Assembly (NCBI GenBank): GCA_018398805.1
Contig: JAGFBZ010000688.1
Location: forward strand, 372,001-436,000
Direction of reading: 5' to 3'
Source: Hirundichthys speculiger
Lineage: Eukaryota > Chordata > Actinopteri > Beloniformes > Exocoetidae
DNA: 64,000 nt
In this document: positions 1 through 11,160 of the stretch, piece after piece
Layout of the letters: each line of letters starts with the position of its first letter
How positions within the stretch are numbered: position 1 is the first letter of the stretch
The notes under the pieces: model-generated
Database searches by the model: none
The model's input: only the letters and a program-made list of their open reading frames with translations
What the model was told of the DNA's origin: nothing
Program-made: the position numbers and the translations under genes

Positions 1-621
1 TGTGTCTGTGGGTGTCGCTGTGTTGTTACCTGAGGGTCAGGTATAAAGGTAGCTGCCTGTTATTGGTTAGGTGTTGGACCGCTGTGGCGCTAACTGCCGG
101 CGTTATGGTTGTCGGATCAGTTAATGGAATAAATTAATATTTTAACTGCATCAGAAGAACATCATTCTGGTCCTTTTTAGATCAACGGTAACGTTTACGA
201 AATGCAAGTTAGCGAAGCGCGTCGACCAGGTTACTCTTGGTGAAACATCTCAGTAGCTTGAAGCATTAGCCTTAGCTCCTTCAAGTTGCTTCTACAAATT
301 ACAATAAAATGTAAACAAGTGCTCTGCAGACAGGTTAGCGAGTTAGCCCAGACCTCAGATTTTGTCATTTTAGTGGGTTGGTAAATGTCCTGGGTGCTAT
401 CACCACTTTCCGCCATGCTAACGTTACGATGCCGATGTACAAGCTACATATTCACGCAAGACACAGTCGCGAGTCGCTCGCAGACTTGAATGAGGCTGAT
501 ATTACATATCCTGATAATCGACCGCGATAAGGAGATGAAGTCAAACATAAACAGTAATCGCGTAAAATTTTACTGCGCTTTACCGCAATACCGCTAACCG
601 TTCCGTCCCTAGCTCAAATCC

Positions 622-903
622 TTAGTGTTCTCGTTCCATCAGTGTCAGCGACCAACAGAAGCTCTGTGGTCTTGATTTGCAAAGGAATCTGGTTGTCTGA
701 TCACGCTGTGGATTCAATTTCAGCGTCTTTGCAGTGAAATAAAGTTGCACATGTGGGTCTTTGGTAAAGTCGGCCCGAGTCAGAGTCTTTGCAGATGTGA
801 CGGTGACATAATAGTTGAGCTCTGGAGCGGCAGCTTTAATCCAGTCAGGGGCTAACATCACGTGAGCGTCAGCCTGTCGTTTCCCACAAAAGGCAGCTCT
901 TAA
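622..903 (-). CDS. possible minus-strand terminal exon, unrecognised
   Basis: On the minus strand an open frame of about 80 to 90 codons ends in a stop at 622-624. Its composition is unusually protein-like for this region: it contains the stretches APELNYYVTVTSAKTL and FTKDPHVQLYFTAKTLKL, with no repeat character. A possible acceptor (CAG) lies near the high-coordinate end, so it could be the last coding exon of a divergently transcribed neighbour of unc13b. I do not recognise the family, and no matching upstream exon was found within the window. It may equally be a chance frame. Confidence 0.2.
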   Translation of the reverse strand, partial: LRAAFCGKRQADAHVMLAPDWIKAAAPELNYYVTVTSAKTLTRADFTKDPHVQLYFTAKTLKLNPQRDQTTRFLCKSRPQSFCWSLTLMEREH

Positions 904-1379
904 AGTCTTTCCTGGAACAAAGGTTTCTGCCAGCTTCTGTGTTTTTAGGTTAAAGGTTTACTGCTCTTCTGTCACATCTAAGGGGATGAAAAATAAATTA
1001 AAGTTTCAGCTCTTGGAGCGTCGTTCTCTGTAGCTCCTCCTCGGTACAGTGCAGCAGGGTCTGGTAGATTTCTGATAGATTAAGGCATTAGGGCAGAGAG
1101 ATTATCCCACCGGCCGAGTGCTCCCATCCACCGCTGCACGCCGCCGCTGACACGTGCCTCATATCTGGACCACTCTGATAGCTCGCCGTGATGCTGACAC
1201 CAGCGTAGATGTGACACTGACCTCTGTGCTACTTTGTTCAGCTGAGAGAAACGACCTCTGGACGAAGCCGACCATCCAAAACCAGCCGTCACGGCTGGAG
1301 CCGTGTTGTGATCGGTTTGGTACGTTCTGTACCGGTGGAAGTGGCCGTGAATGAGAGCATTTCCTCGCCGTCATGACTA

Positions 1380-2898
1380 GAGCTGAGTGGTTTTATCGAT
1401 TCTGCGATATATATCGATTTTATTTCCCCAGATAGTATCGATTTTTCAGCCGCGGGTATCGATATTCTAAGCTTCTTTCAAAACTCCCCGTGTCCCACCT
1501 TTAAAAGCTTGCAAGCAACAATTTGCACTGTTTAAATACATGAATTTATTAGGGCTGGGCAACGATTAAAATCTTTAATCGCGATTAATCGCATTGTATA
1601 CGCAAAATCAAATAATGAATTCAACAGTAGTGTAAAGGTCACTTTTATTTAAATGTTCTGCTGCCATATGAACTAAAGTGCCATAACATTTGTTGTTCAA
1701 ACACTTTCAACATCAGCACTTGTCAGTAACACATATTTAGTGTAAATCTCATCTTAAAAAAAGTAAAATAAAATAAAGCTTATTGCCACTGCCGGGGCAT
1801 TAATATCCTGTTTTTATAAAAAATAAAAGTCTACAAATAAAATCCAACAAAATGATTGTGTCTCAGCACAATCAGAACATTAAAACAGGTAATTTCTGAG
1901 GTAACAGCAGAAACTTTTAACGGGGAGTTCAACTTGTCAGTTGTTACAAATAACCTTGTTTCTGTTGAATCCTCCGTCTGGGAGAACTTTAAAATGAAAA
2001 TGTCCATGTTAAAGTTCAGTAACTTTAACAATCCGTATATCATTCATTCTTTCCATTTTCAATTGTCAATTAAAAAATTAAAAAAATTAAAAAGTGACAT
2101 TTTATTACGTTTTTCGTTTTTTAATCTAACACAAAAAAAGAGAAAAAGCCTGTTTTTTTAATATTTCAATTTTAGACTTGGATCAAAAATACGAAATTAA
2201 AAAACGGGCCACAGAACTGAATTAGTTTTATAATGGAGGACTGGACTTTCTGTTGTCATTACACATCTGTGCCACTAGATGGAGCTGCACTGCAGTAACC
2301 AGCTAGAGAACAGCAGGACAGTGAACACATGGAGCAGATCTGATGGAACATGGAGGAATGACCACAAAGTTTTGTTGCAGTCCAGAATTTTTTTTGACAG
2401 AATTGTTAATATTGCTACCTGAGTTGCTACCTGAACTGTAAAGTTCACGGATTTTTACCGTTCTCCATGTCTGTTTTAGCTTTTTTGCATGTTACCTGCC
2501 AATTGTCTTCCGGTTCCGCAGCAGCCAGTAACAGACTTTTCAAAACAAAAGCATGTGAGCTACATGCATAACGCGCTACAAAATAAATGTCGGCGTTAAT
2601 AAATTAATGCGTTAACACGATAGTAACGTTTAACTTGCCCGGCCCTAGAAATTATTTTTCTCAACACATCTTTTATTCATTTTGTCCAGCATTTACAAGC
2701 TGCCTGTCAGCCATATAATGTGGAATTGATGCTTTCAGTTCAGTTAATTCAAACAAAGTCATTGGAACACTCACAAGATGTCACCAAAATCACTTTGTCC
2801 CTTTAAAATCTTTCAGAAAATGATGTAAATGTATTGTAAGATGAATATCGATATATATCGTATCGTGAGCTGAATATCGTGTATCGTATCGCGAGATT
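1380..2898 (-). mobile_element. CGATA-rich non-autonomous DNA element (family A), interrupted
   Basis: This is a reverse-orientation copy of a roughly 430-bp dispersed element whose ends read AGAGCTGAGCGATTTTATC and AGGGCTGTAGCGATACAC, an imperfect terminal inverted repeat. The interior is rich in CGATA and TATCGATA. The copy is split at about 1542-1655 by a 1.1-kb hAT element: the sequence before 1550 and after 2647 joins into the uninterrupted arrangement seen at 15690-15730. The end near 2898 is truncated. Confidence 0.75.
1550..2647 (+). mobile_element. hAT-type non-autonomous element (family B) with 8-bp duplication
   Basis: The element begins TAGGGCTGGGCAACGATT and ends TTGCCCGGCCCTA, an inverted terminal repeat of about 13 bp. 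It is flanked by GAATTTAT (1542-1549) and GAAATTAT (2648-2655), which match at 7 of 8 bases, as expected of an aged hAT target duplication. It has no long open frame. Related copies lie at 21567-22475 and 26642-27786. Confidence 0.85.
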
Positions 2899-3176
2899 AG
2901 CCCATTTAATGACACACAAAGACGTTTCCTTCCCCACACACTCAATTCTGCTGCTTTCCAACTTTTGCCTCGGGCCCGACTCAAGATGATGATGATTTAT
3001 TACCTCTGAGACGAAGACGTAATTAGTGTTGATGTGCACGAGTAAACGGCTGCAGGTGTTCTGGAAAATAAAGGAAGATATTGCAGATGCTCCCACTGCA
3101 GACAGAATCTGCGAGAATGAGTGACAGCTGTGAAACGCTTGGGCGCTCAGAATATGTTTCAGGGAGACATGTGGCG

Positions 3177-3519
3177 TAGGGGTGTGAAAAAAAATCGATT
3201 TGGCAATATATCGCAATTTTCGGCTGCCCAATATAATATCGATTTTTCAGCTCCTAATATCGATTTTTTTCAAAAACACTAATAATAAACGATAAATGGG
3301 TTGTTTTGAAGCAAATAGTTTTGACTCAATTTGTCCTCTGAATGATCAATATCATCTGATGAACATATACAGCAACTTGATTTTTCATTTCTTCTTTTAA
3401 TTTTGATATTAACTGGGTAGAATATCGCAATATATCGTAATATCGTGATAATATCATATTCTGACCCAAGTATCATGATACATATCGTATTGCGAGGTCC
3501 TTGCCAATACTCACCCCTA
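3177..3519 (+). mobile_element. 343-bp TAGGGGTG element (family C) with exact 8-bp duplication
   Basis: The element has ends TAGGGGTGTGAAAAAAAA and CCAATACTCACCCCTA and is bounded by identical ATGTGGCG octamers at 3169-3176 and 3520-3527. The terminal TAGGGGTG/CACCCCTA repeat and the 8-bp duplication point to the hAT superfamily. The interior holds the TATCGTGATATCG-type stretches shared with other copies (6877-7119, 12374-14138, 36944-37183, 57480-58228). It is non-coding and serves here as the reference full-length copy. Confidence 0.9.
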
Positions 3520-3552
3520 ATGTGGCGTCAGTCAGGGGTGAAATGGTAGCCT

Positions 3553-3895
3553 CATAGTAGGGCTGTAACGATAGACAAATCTTGGGATGCGATACGATAT
3601 GATATGATACACGATATTCGGCTCGGTGACATCTTGTGACTGTTCCAATTACTTTCTTTGAATATTTTGATTGGCTGTACATCCTCAAAGAAACTCTCTT
3701 CGTCTCTTGCCAAGTGGCTGTTGGTTTGGGCTGTAGCGATACACTAATCTCGCGATATGATACACGATATTCGTCTCACAATACATTTACAGCATTTTCT
3801 GAAAGATTTTAAAGGCACAAAGGGATTTTGGTGACATCAGTTATCGGTTATCGGTATCGGTTTTAAAAAACAGTTATCGTGCATTCCAACTGCAA
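3553..3895 (+). mobile_element. fragments of element families A and D
   Basis: Two 5'-end pieces of family A (about 3560-3640 and 3728-3838, both starting GGGCTGTA) are followed directly by a short family D terminus (TTATCGGTTATCGG to GTTATCGTGCAT, 3839-3890). The joins are abrupt, so this is a patchwork of broken copies. Confidence 0.6.
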
Positions 3896-3931
3896 GCAGT
3901 CGAGGGAAAAAAATGCGACTCCTAGCTGGTA

Positions 3932-4361
3932 ATGCTGTAGCGATACACTAATACGCGACACGATACGATACACGATATTCGGCTCAAGACATGATATATA
4001 TCGATATTCATCTTACAATACATTTACATCATTTTCCGAACGATTTTAAAGGGACAAAGTGATTTTGGTGACATCTTGTGAGTGTTCCAATGACTTTGTT
4101 TGAATTAATTGAACTGAAAGCATCAATTACACATTATATGGCTGACAGGCAGCTTGCAAATGCTGGACAAAATGAATAAAAGATTTGTTGAGAAAAATAG
4201 TTTCATTTATTTAAACAGTGCAAATTGTTGCTTGCAAGCTTTTAAAAGTGGGACAAGGGGGTTTTGAAAGAAGCTTAGAATATCGATACCCACGACTGAA
4301 AAATCGATACTTGATAAAATATTGATCTATATCGCAGAATCGATAAAATCGCTCACCTCTA
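3932..4361 (+). mobile_element. near full-length family A element
   Basis: This copy runs from GCTGTAGCGATACACTAAT to ATAAAATCGCTCACCTCTA. It contains the internal block GTGACATCTTGTGAGTGTTC and GGCTGACAGGCAGCTTGC that is shared by all A copies. No clear target duplication was found. It is about 430 bp and non-coding. Confidence 0.75.
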
Positions 4362-5092
4362 CCTCATAGCATATCTCTTTAAAAAAAAATGTGTTTTTTA
4401 AGCTAGTTTTGAATGAAAAGTGTAGAGGATTACTCTCCAGGATGATAGATGCTGAAAACAGCAAACATCAACCCAGTTCTTTGCCTTTGTTCGGTTTGGA
4501 GTGACGTTGCCGCAGGTTTCTCTGGTTCACGTTCATCTTCGGGGGCAGTGGGCGGTCTACTTCCTCTTTCAGTTTGTGTTTAAACCATGAACAGCGTCAT
4601 GAAATATTGTTTTCGTGCCGCTGTGACGGACTCTCCAGGGGCTTATCAATAAGCTCGGCAGAAATTAAAGCCAGACAGCAATCAGATCAGCGATGCATCC
4701 TGCGCTCTGGTCCTACCCTCTGCTTGACCAAAAAACCAAAAAAAACAACAACAGCTAATTGCCACCCTGGAATCGGTCGTACTAATCACACAGCAATTAA
4801 TGGCAAATGCAAAGTAAAGTGCCGGTCGTCAGTCGGCCTGGAGATGAGACCAGTCAATAGTGTCGATGGCGGAGCCATCAGGTAGCAGTGCAGCATGTTT
4901 TTCAAACTGGCTCCAGCTTTCTACTGAATAATTAAAGTCACCGGGCACAGCTCGGTTTATGTGACATTTATATTTATTTGTCTTCTGATTACTGCTGGAG
5001 TGGACACAGTTGTAAAGCGGGGTCTCGCTGCAGGAGGAGTCCAGGTGGAGAAGAGAAGTCAGACCTTCTGGACGTACCGAGCTGTCAATATC

Positions 5093-5308
5093 ATCTGATG
5101 AACATATACAGTAGGGCTGTAGCGATACACCAATCTTGCGATACGATATGATGCACGATACTCGGTTCACGATATGATATATATCGATATTCATCTTAAG
5201 ATACATTTACATCATTTTCTGAAAGATTTTAACGGGACAAAGGGATTTTGGTGACATCTTGTGAGTGTTCCAATTACTTTGTTTGAATTAATTGAACTGA
5301 AAGGTAGG
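5093..5308 (+). mobile_element. family A 5' fragment joined to a family C fragment
   Basis: A short piece of family C (ATCATCTGATGAACATATACAG) is followed by the TAGGGCTGTAGCGATACAC end of family A. The A piece continues to the TTGAACTGAAAG position and is then cut off by the hAT remnant that follows. Confidence 0.6.
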
Positions 5309-6222
5309 TGACCGCACACAGTGCCGCAGAGAGGAGAGAAAGGAGGCCTCTGATTGGTCAATTCTACATCTGCATAGAAAAGAGCGCGTCATCGAAGAAA
5401 TGAGGAAGTACCCACATCTGTACGATTCTGGTTCTCCACACTACAAAGACAGCACATATTCTAGTAATTCATGGAGGGAGATAGCGATGAATGTGGGTTT
5501 AGTGAAGTTTAGTAAGTTTAGCTAGTTCGTGATTGTCCCTCTTGCATTGTGGCGTGGAATAACGTAGTAGAGACACGCTTCAAAATTGAGCATAAATCAA
5601 AAGTAACTGCGGCATACCGGCGACAAGATAACTGCGACACATTGCCTTGAGAGTAAACACAACCCTTAAAGCCAGCGTTTTCCACCACTGAATACTGTCT
5701 TAAATCCTGACAAATAAAGTAGGCAATGGACTCCGTAATTTTCTGCGACCTCGGTGAAGTAGATGGAAACTGGTGGAAACAACCGCCGTCACTGTCCAGC
5801 GCGGTTTGTTTCGGATCGCGCCGCAACTTCGTGGGCTAGCTCTCAGTTAGCATTACCTTGTCCAGGTGGGGACGTTTCAGGTGGGCTCGCAGGTTGGTGG
5901 TATTTCCAGAGTACTTCACGTTTGTGTGACACAGCTTGCAAACCGCCATACTTTTGTCTAAATCTTCACCATCGTCCATAATCAGCACACAGTATAGCGC
6001 CTGCTTCGCCTCAGCGTGGTCGGGGTGGAAGTGTGCTGCGATCGCCAAGCAGGTCGAGATGTCAGGGGGGCTCATAACACCGCAAATACGGAAAAATGTA
6101 GCGGGGATGAAAACAACCGCGGTTGTCCTGGCAACGCGGGAGAAGGAGCGAGAAAAAAACTCACCGCTAATGGCGCACCGGAAATCATGTGATGATGATG
6201 ATGATGGTGGTTGCTGAGAGTT
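5309..6222 (-). pseudogene. hAT (ZBED-like) transposase remnant with BED zinc finger
   Basis: Read on the minus strand, 5836-5970 encodes a BED zinc finger: AVCKLCHTNVKYSGNTTNL followed by RAHLKRPH gives the Cys-x2-Cys and His-x-His spacing. Downstream (5518-5760) lies the typical post-finger segment KITESIAYFICQDLRQYS then VVENAGFK, which in ZBED/hAT transposases precedes the catalytic core. The two parts are in different frames, and no RNase-H-like core or C-terminal dimerisation region follows. This is therefore a broken 5' piece of a transposase gene. The stretch 5330-5580 also occurs, inverted, at 12900-13205 inside another element, so it belongs to a repeat family. Confidence 0.75.
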
Positions 6223-6223
6223 C

Positions 6224-6882
6224 TTGAGAGAAGAGGAAGAGTATCGAAAGTGGAGCCTAAATTTTGATGAGTCTGTTGGTTTTTGTGGAGACGATCTGAC
6301 AAATTCTGAGCCCATTGATTTTATCCCTTTTCCAAATGATGAACTCTGGATCCTCGTCACCAATGAAACAAATAGAAAAGGCCACCAGTTTGCTGAAAGG
6401 GAAATATTGAAACGAAACTCCAGATTTCATGACTTTATGATGTGATTGTCCCTGAAATGAAAGCTTTCATTGTGCATGGGGTTTGAGGAAAAATCTGAAA
6501 TTGAGGACTACTGGGCAGGTTTGGGCAGGTGATGTCACAATAATCAAATTAGATGACAAATCTTCCATTCCAAATTTTGGTTCATACTGAAGATATTTCT
6601 CATTTACAGTATGCCTTTATCTCAAACCACTTTAAAGTTACAGCCTTTTGAAACCTTGATATCAAATTTGAACATTTTCCAATATGGCCGCCACCTTGTG
6701 ACCTCATAATATGCAAACTAGATAAATAATTTCACTCCCATCACAGACTTTGAGTCATATTGAACAATTTACTCATTGACAGTATCCCTTTATCTCAAAC
6801 TGCTTTCAAGTTAGAGCCTTTTGAAATCTTGATGTCAAAATTGTATATTTTCTTGAAAAAACTCCAGCGTCTAAAGGGTTAA
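6224..6882 (+). pseudogene. piggyBac transposase remnant and 3' element end (TTAA)
   Basis: Residues of an open frame at 6224-6445 (SEPIDFIPFPNDELWILV, then TNETNRKGHQFAE) resemble the start of the piggyBac DDE transposase domain, where a phase such as 'deLw.livretNryA' is usual. After a stop, the next codons (VPEMKAFIVHG and EIEDYW) fit the following conserved block. From about 6540 two diverged copies of a roughly 180-bp non-coding unit lead to CTAAAGGG-TTAA at 6872-6882, the expected piggyBac terminus plus TTAA target. Most of the catalytic domain is absent, so this is an internally deleted relic. Confidence 0.65.
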
Positions 6883-7119
6883 TATCAAAATTAAAAGTAG
6901 AGATGAAAAATGAAGTTGCTGTATATGTTCATCAGATGATATTGATCATTCAGAGGACAAATTGAGTCAAAACTGTTGTAGTGTTTTTGCACATTTAAGT
7001 AACCATTACATTATACTGATAATATCGATATTAGGAGCTGAAAAATCGATATCATATTGGGCGGCCGAAAATTGCGATATATTGCCAAATCGATCTTTTT
7101 TTTTTTCACACCACTACTA
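6877..7119 (-). mobile_element. family C partial copy, host of the piggyBac insertion
   Basis: Beginning at the TTAA of the piggyBac end, the sequence is the family C interior in reverse orientation, ending TTTTTTTTTCACACCACTA. In intact copies the TTAA lies in CCCAGTTAATATCAAAATT, so the piggyBac element used that TTAA. The left half of this C copy is missing. Confidence 0.7.
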
Positions 7120-8014
7120 TGGAGGGTCTCCCTCCGACGGCAGCGTCGCTTTGAGTCTCCCTCGCAGTGTCCGACCTTTCCCGCGGGTATTTCCTGAGCC
7201 CGGTTGGCCCTCGACCAATGAGGTCACCGGGTTTCCCATGAGCCTCTGGCCGAGCTGGCACGAGTGACACAGGAGGGAAACTGTGCTGACAGCCTGTAGA
7301 CGGATGACCTGGTGACCTCCTCTCACCCAGCACGCCCCTCCGTCCGTCCGCCCGTCTCAGCCGTGATCGAATGAGATCATCGATCGCCCTTTGATATGCA
7401 TTTAAACAGGATTTAACTAACCAAATTACCCTTAAAGAGGCAATCAACATTTGTGCTGCCGCATAGTCAAACCGCATATCCAAGCAGGCTAATTGGATTG
7501 TTGGATCAATACGAGAGACTTTCTAGCCTGAAGTCCAACACCTGTTGGTATTTCAGGAAACTACCCTCTGCATTCCCGGGCATTTTGTGCTGTTGTTCTT
7601 GGATCAGTTACACATTATTAAAGATTGAAATCTGAAGTGACGTACGGTGGCCGACACATCTCAGATGAAAGAAGAAAGCCACAATAGAAGTTGGTAAAAA
7701 AATAAGAGAAGGTGGACGAAAACAGATGTTGGTGTGGCGGCCAAAGAAGCCGAAGACGTTTGAAGGCAACACCAGCTTATGTTTTCGTCCACGTCCGTCG
7801 TAGGCCAACTTCCGTTGTGGTGTTGCCGCCATCTTGAGATGTACGAGCCGGTATAGTGATGCAACGCTGCAGGGCAGTCGCAGGAAGCTAGTCAGAGGCG
7901 CATGACAGTTGTGACAATGCCGCACGAGAAGCGGTCGTACACGGCATCGTTTTTACGCTGGGAGTCGGTTTGATTGCTGAGGAAAAACGGAAAGCGTTTT
8001 GTTGCTGCAAAGAC

Positions 8015-9057
8015 TAGGGTGCACGACAACTATTGACCCGATATTTATCGGGCCGATAACAGGAAATTATGACATCATCCCGATAACTCAGATATCATCA
8101 TGAATAGCCCCGATAACATATATATTTTTGTCAACACAGCAGTGTCTCGCTCCCTCTGAGCCTTGAATGACCAGCAGTGAATGTTATGTTCAAGTGACGT
8201 CGGCATAATCAGAAAAACGATTACTCAATAAGGAAAATCAAGAATACCCCCTCATGCCAGAAAACAACTCGTTAACTCGGTCATAATTTTGGTAGTTGCT
8301 GACTTTAATCGATATTCGCAGTATTTCCCTCATGTTACACATAAAAAGAAAAAAAAAATAGAAAAGGCTGAAAGAACGACTAGCAAACGAGGGAACGTGG
8401 GAATTTACGTTACACCTTGAATGCAGCCTGCAGCACAGCGCTGATCACAACAAACATGTCAGCGATGGCATGGAGCTTCGTTAAAGTTTCAGAAGAAGAT
8501 AGTTTGGTGGTTATTTGTGACGAATCCTCCGAGTGAATTCTACGAGGAGGGAAACACAAGCTTTAATACGTAAAACCTGATCAGCCACTTACAACATAAC
8601 AATCACTTCCATGGAGTTTTGAAATCGCGCTAACGTGAGCTAACGGAAGCTAATGCTAACGTGCGCAAGCCAGCAGCAGTCTCTCCTCTCCCTCATTCCT
8701 CTCATCTAAAGCTTCCATGAGATTGAAAAATAAAAACATGTATTTCCATCAGTTCAAGGAGCCTTTATTTTTTATATCAGTCAGTAATGAACCTTATTTA
8801 AGTTAATGTGAGATATTAAATAGGTTTGTTTGATACCTTTAAAAAAATGTTTGAGAGGCTTGACAATAGTTTTTCATTGGAAAAAATAAATATCTATTCA
8901 CTTAAAAAATCAAAACTATTTTTGATTTTGTTTATAGTATTGATGTAATGATCTTAGGTATATGTGTGTGTTATCGGTTATCGGTTATCAGTATCGTCCT
9001 TTAGGAGCTGAAAGTTATCGGTTATCGGTTTTAAAAAACAGTTGTCGTGCATCTCTA
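8015..9057 (-). mobile_element. hAT-type non-autonomous element (family D), exact 8-bp duplication
   Basis: The borders are TAGGGTGCACGACAACT and GTTGTCGTGCATCTCTA, flanked by identical GCAAAGAC octamers at 8007-8014 and 9058-9065. The ends are rich in CGATAA and TTATCGG. There is no transposase frame. A second full-length copy lies at 24801-25806 in the opposite orientation. Confidence 0.9.
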
Positions 9058-9654
9058 GCAAAGACGCTTGCAGCTTGATGGGAATGGGGCGCTAAAGTCC
9101 TGTCAAAGTCCTGCGGGCGATATTAGAGTGGGTATCGGTCCAGGAGGTGGGGAACAACCCGGATGCATAGACTGTATAAGAAGAACTGGACAAACCTGCA
9201 GTGACATCACCTGTAGCATTTCTGAAGAATCCTCTTTCACCCTCTCATACAGCAGGTTGCTGTGTGGGGCAGGCTACGAATTTAGTGGCTTTGTTCCACC
9301 AATTACGGCGGCACGATAATCTCATTAGCCACACCTGAGTGTGAGCGGTCAAACACAGGTGTAGCTGATGAGTTTAAGCTGTTGATTGATCGCTGATGTT
9401 CATTTCATTCCAGTAAAGAGTCAATATTCTGCTATTTACTGCAATATACTGCTGTTTGCCTCAAAGTTTTCAAGTTGAGAATTTGAGAGGGTAATCGATT
9501 TCTTTAGAAACATGGGAGTTTACTGGCATGTTGTTGGGTTTGTGGATAAATATTAACTAATTAATGTTTAGAAATCCATCGCACCTCCAAAACTGAAATA
9601 CAAGTGTGCTTTTCTTAACGTGACTAATTTATGCTTTCTCTTCTTTTCTTTCAG

Positions 9655-9684
9655 TGAAAAAAGCCAAACTCCATGGGCCGCCAG
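9655..9684 (+). CDS. unc13b: unc13b exon 2, start of the C2A domain
   Basis: This 30-bp micro-exon lies between TTCTTTCAG and GTAAGA. It reads (V)KKAKLHGPP(G), matching the Munc13 N-terminus, where the first exon supplies a short Met-Ser-Leu-Leu-Cys-Val-type start. It opens with two bases completing a codon and ends with one base, so the intron phase is 1 on both sides and fits the next exon exactly. The first exon was searched for upstream without success and probably lies before this window. Weight comes from the phase match rather than from the short peptide alone. Confidence 0.85.
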
Positions 9685-10180
9685 GTAAGATCCCACTCAT
9701 AGTTATTTAAGTTTGATGAGCAGTGATCAACATTTTAACTGGGATCAGAATTATTGGTAAAATCGTTCTAGATGGAGTTGTTCTGGTTTTGGTGCCAGAA
9801 ACTTTTGCCATTTCTGCCAAAGTTAACGTGACCATCAGTGAGTATTTACGTATACACCAACAGAACCTGCCCGAGTCCCGCGGGACATGACGCGTAAGGC
9901 AACAGTTCATTCTCTCACACTGGGATTTTCAGATCTGTGAGTTTCTGGTCTTTTCCTGCAGTAGCGGCGTCCTCCAGTCATTCCAGGCAAAGCAGACAAT
10001 ATTTAGGTTTCTCAAGATGTTTTTAACGTGCTCTGAGGTGTACGACAAAAATTAGCCATCATGTTGATCTTTGAAACGTTTACGTGAACTCATCTGTCAC
10101 GAATCCAGCCGAGTAGACGGTGCTCACCAGCGATCCGCTCTGAACTGCTGCCAACAGAAGTTGGTGTCACACTTAGGACA

Positions 10181-11160
10181 GAGCAAAACTGCTGCAAAAC
10201 CGCTGCAAAACCAGAGCAAAAACCACTGCAAAACCAGAGCAAAACTGCTGCAAAACCAGAGCAAAACAAGTGCAAAATCCCTACAAAACGCTGCAAAACA
10301 ACTGCAAAAACCAGAGCAAAACCGCTGCAAAACTGCTGCAAAAGCAGAGCAAAACTGCTGCAAAACCACTGCAAAACCAGAGCAAAACCACTGCAAAACC
10401 AGAGCAAAACAAGTGCAAAATCTCTACAAAACGCTGCAAAACTACTGCAAAAACCAGAGCAAAACCGCTGCAAAACTGCTGCAAAAGCAGAGCAAAACTG
10501 CTGCAAAACTGCTGCAAAAGCAGAGCAAAACTGCTGCAAAACCGCTGCAAAACCACTGCAAAACCAGAGCAAAACAAGTGCAAAATCTCTACAAAACGCT
10601 GCAAAACTACTGCAAAAACCAGAGCAAAACCGCTGCAAAACTGCTGCAAAAGCAGAGCAAAACTGCTGCAAAACTGCTGCAAAACCAGAGCAAAACCGCT
10701 GCAAAACTGCTGCAAAACCAGAGCAAAACCGCTGCAAAACTGCTGCAAAACCAGAGCAAAACCACTGCAAAACCAGAGCAAAACAAGTGCAAAATCTCTA
10801 CAAAACGCTGCAAAACTACTGCAAAAACCAGAGCAAAACCGCTGCAAAACTGCTGCAAAAGCAGAGCAAAACTGCTGCAAAACTGCTGCAAAACCAGAGC
10901 AAAACCGCTGCAAAACTGCTGCAAAACCAGAGCAAAACCGCTGCAAAACTGCTGCAAAACCAGAGCAAAACTGCTGCAAAACCACTGCAAAACCAGAGCA
11001 AAACCACTGCAAAACCAGAGCAAAACAAGTGCAAAATCTCTACAAAACGCTGCAAAACTACTGCAAAAACCAGAGCAAAACCGCTGCAAAACTGCTGCAA
11101 AACCAGAGCAAAACTGCTTCAAAACTAGCGCAAAACAGCTGCAAAACAGGGGCAAAACTA
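10181..11160 (+). repeat. 1-kb minisatellite of 11-bp GCAAAACYRCT / GCAAAACCAGA units
   Basis: About 90 tandem units of 11 bp, chiefly GCAAAACTGCT, GCAAAACCGCT and GCAAAACCAGA, form blocks of roughly 200 bp punctuated by GTGCAAAATCTCTACAAAACG. Because 11 is not a multiple of three and the unit contains no stop in most frames, long open frames appear on both strands (up to 366 codons, Lys/Gln/Asn-rich or Phe/Cys/Ser-rich). These are by-products of the repeat, not genes. It lies in the intron after exon 2. Confidence 0.95.

Noticed and set aside
1856..2161. Repeated small frames in family B copies (1856, 21823, 27228)
   Set aside because: They come from a shared non-coding repeat; the frames differ in start and end between copies and match no transposase.
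10181..11160. Regular repeats resembling a CRISPR array
   Set aside because: Units are 11 bp with no unique spacers, and the context is a vertebrate intron.
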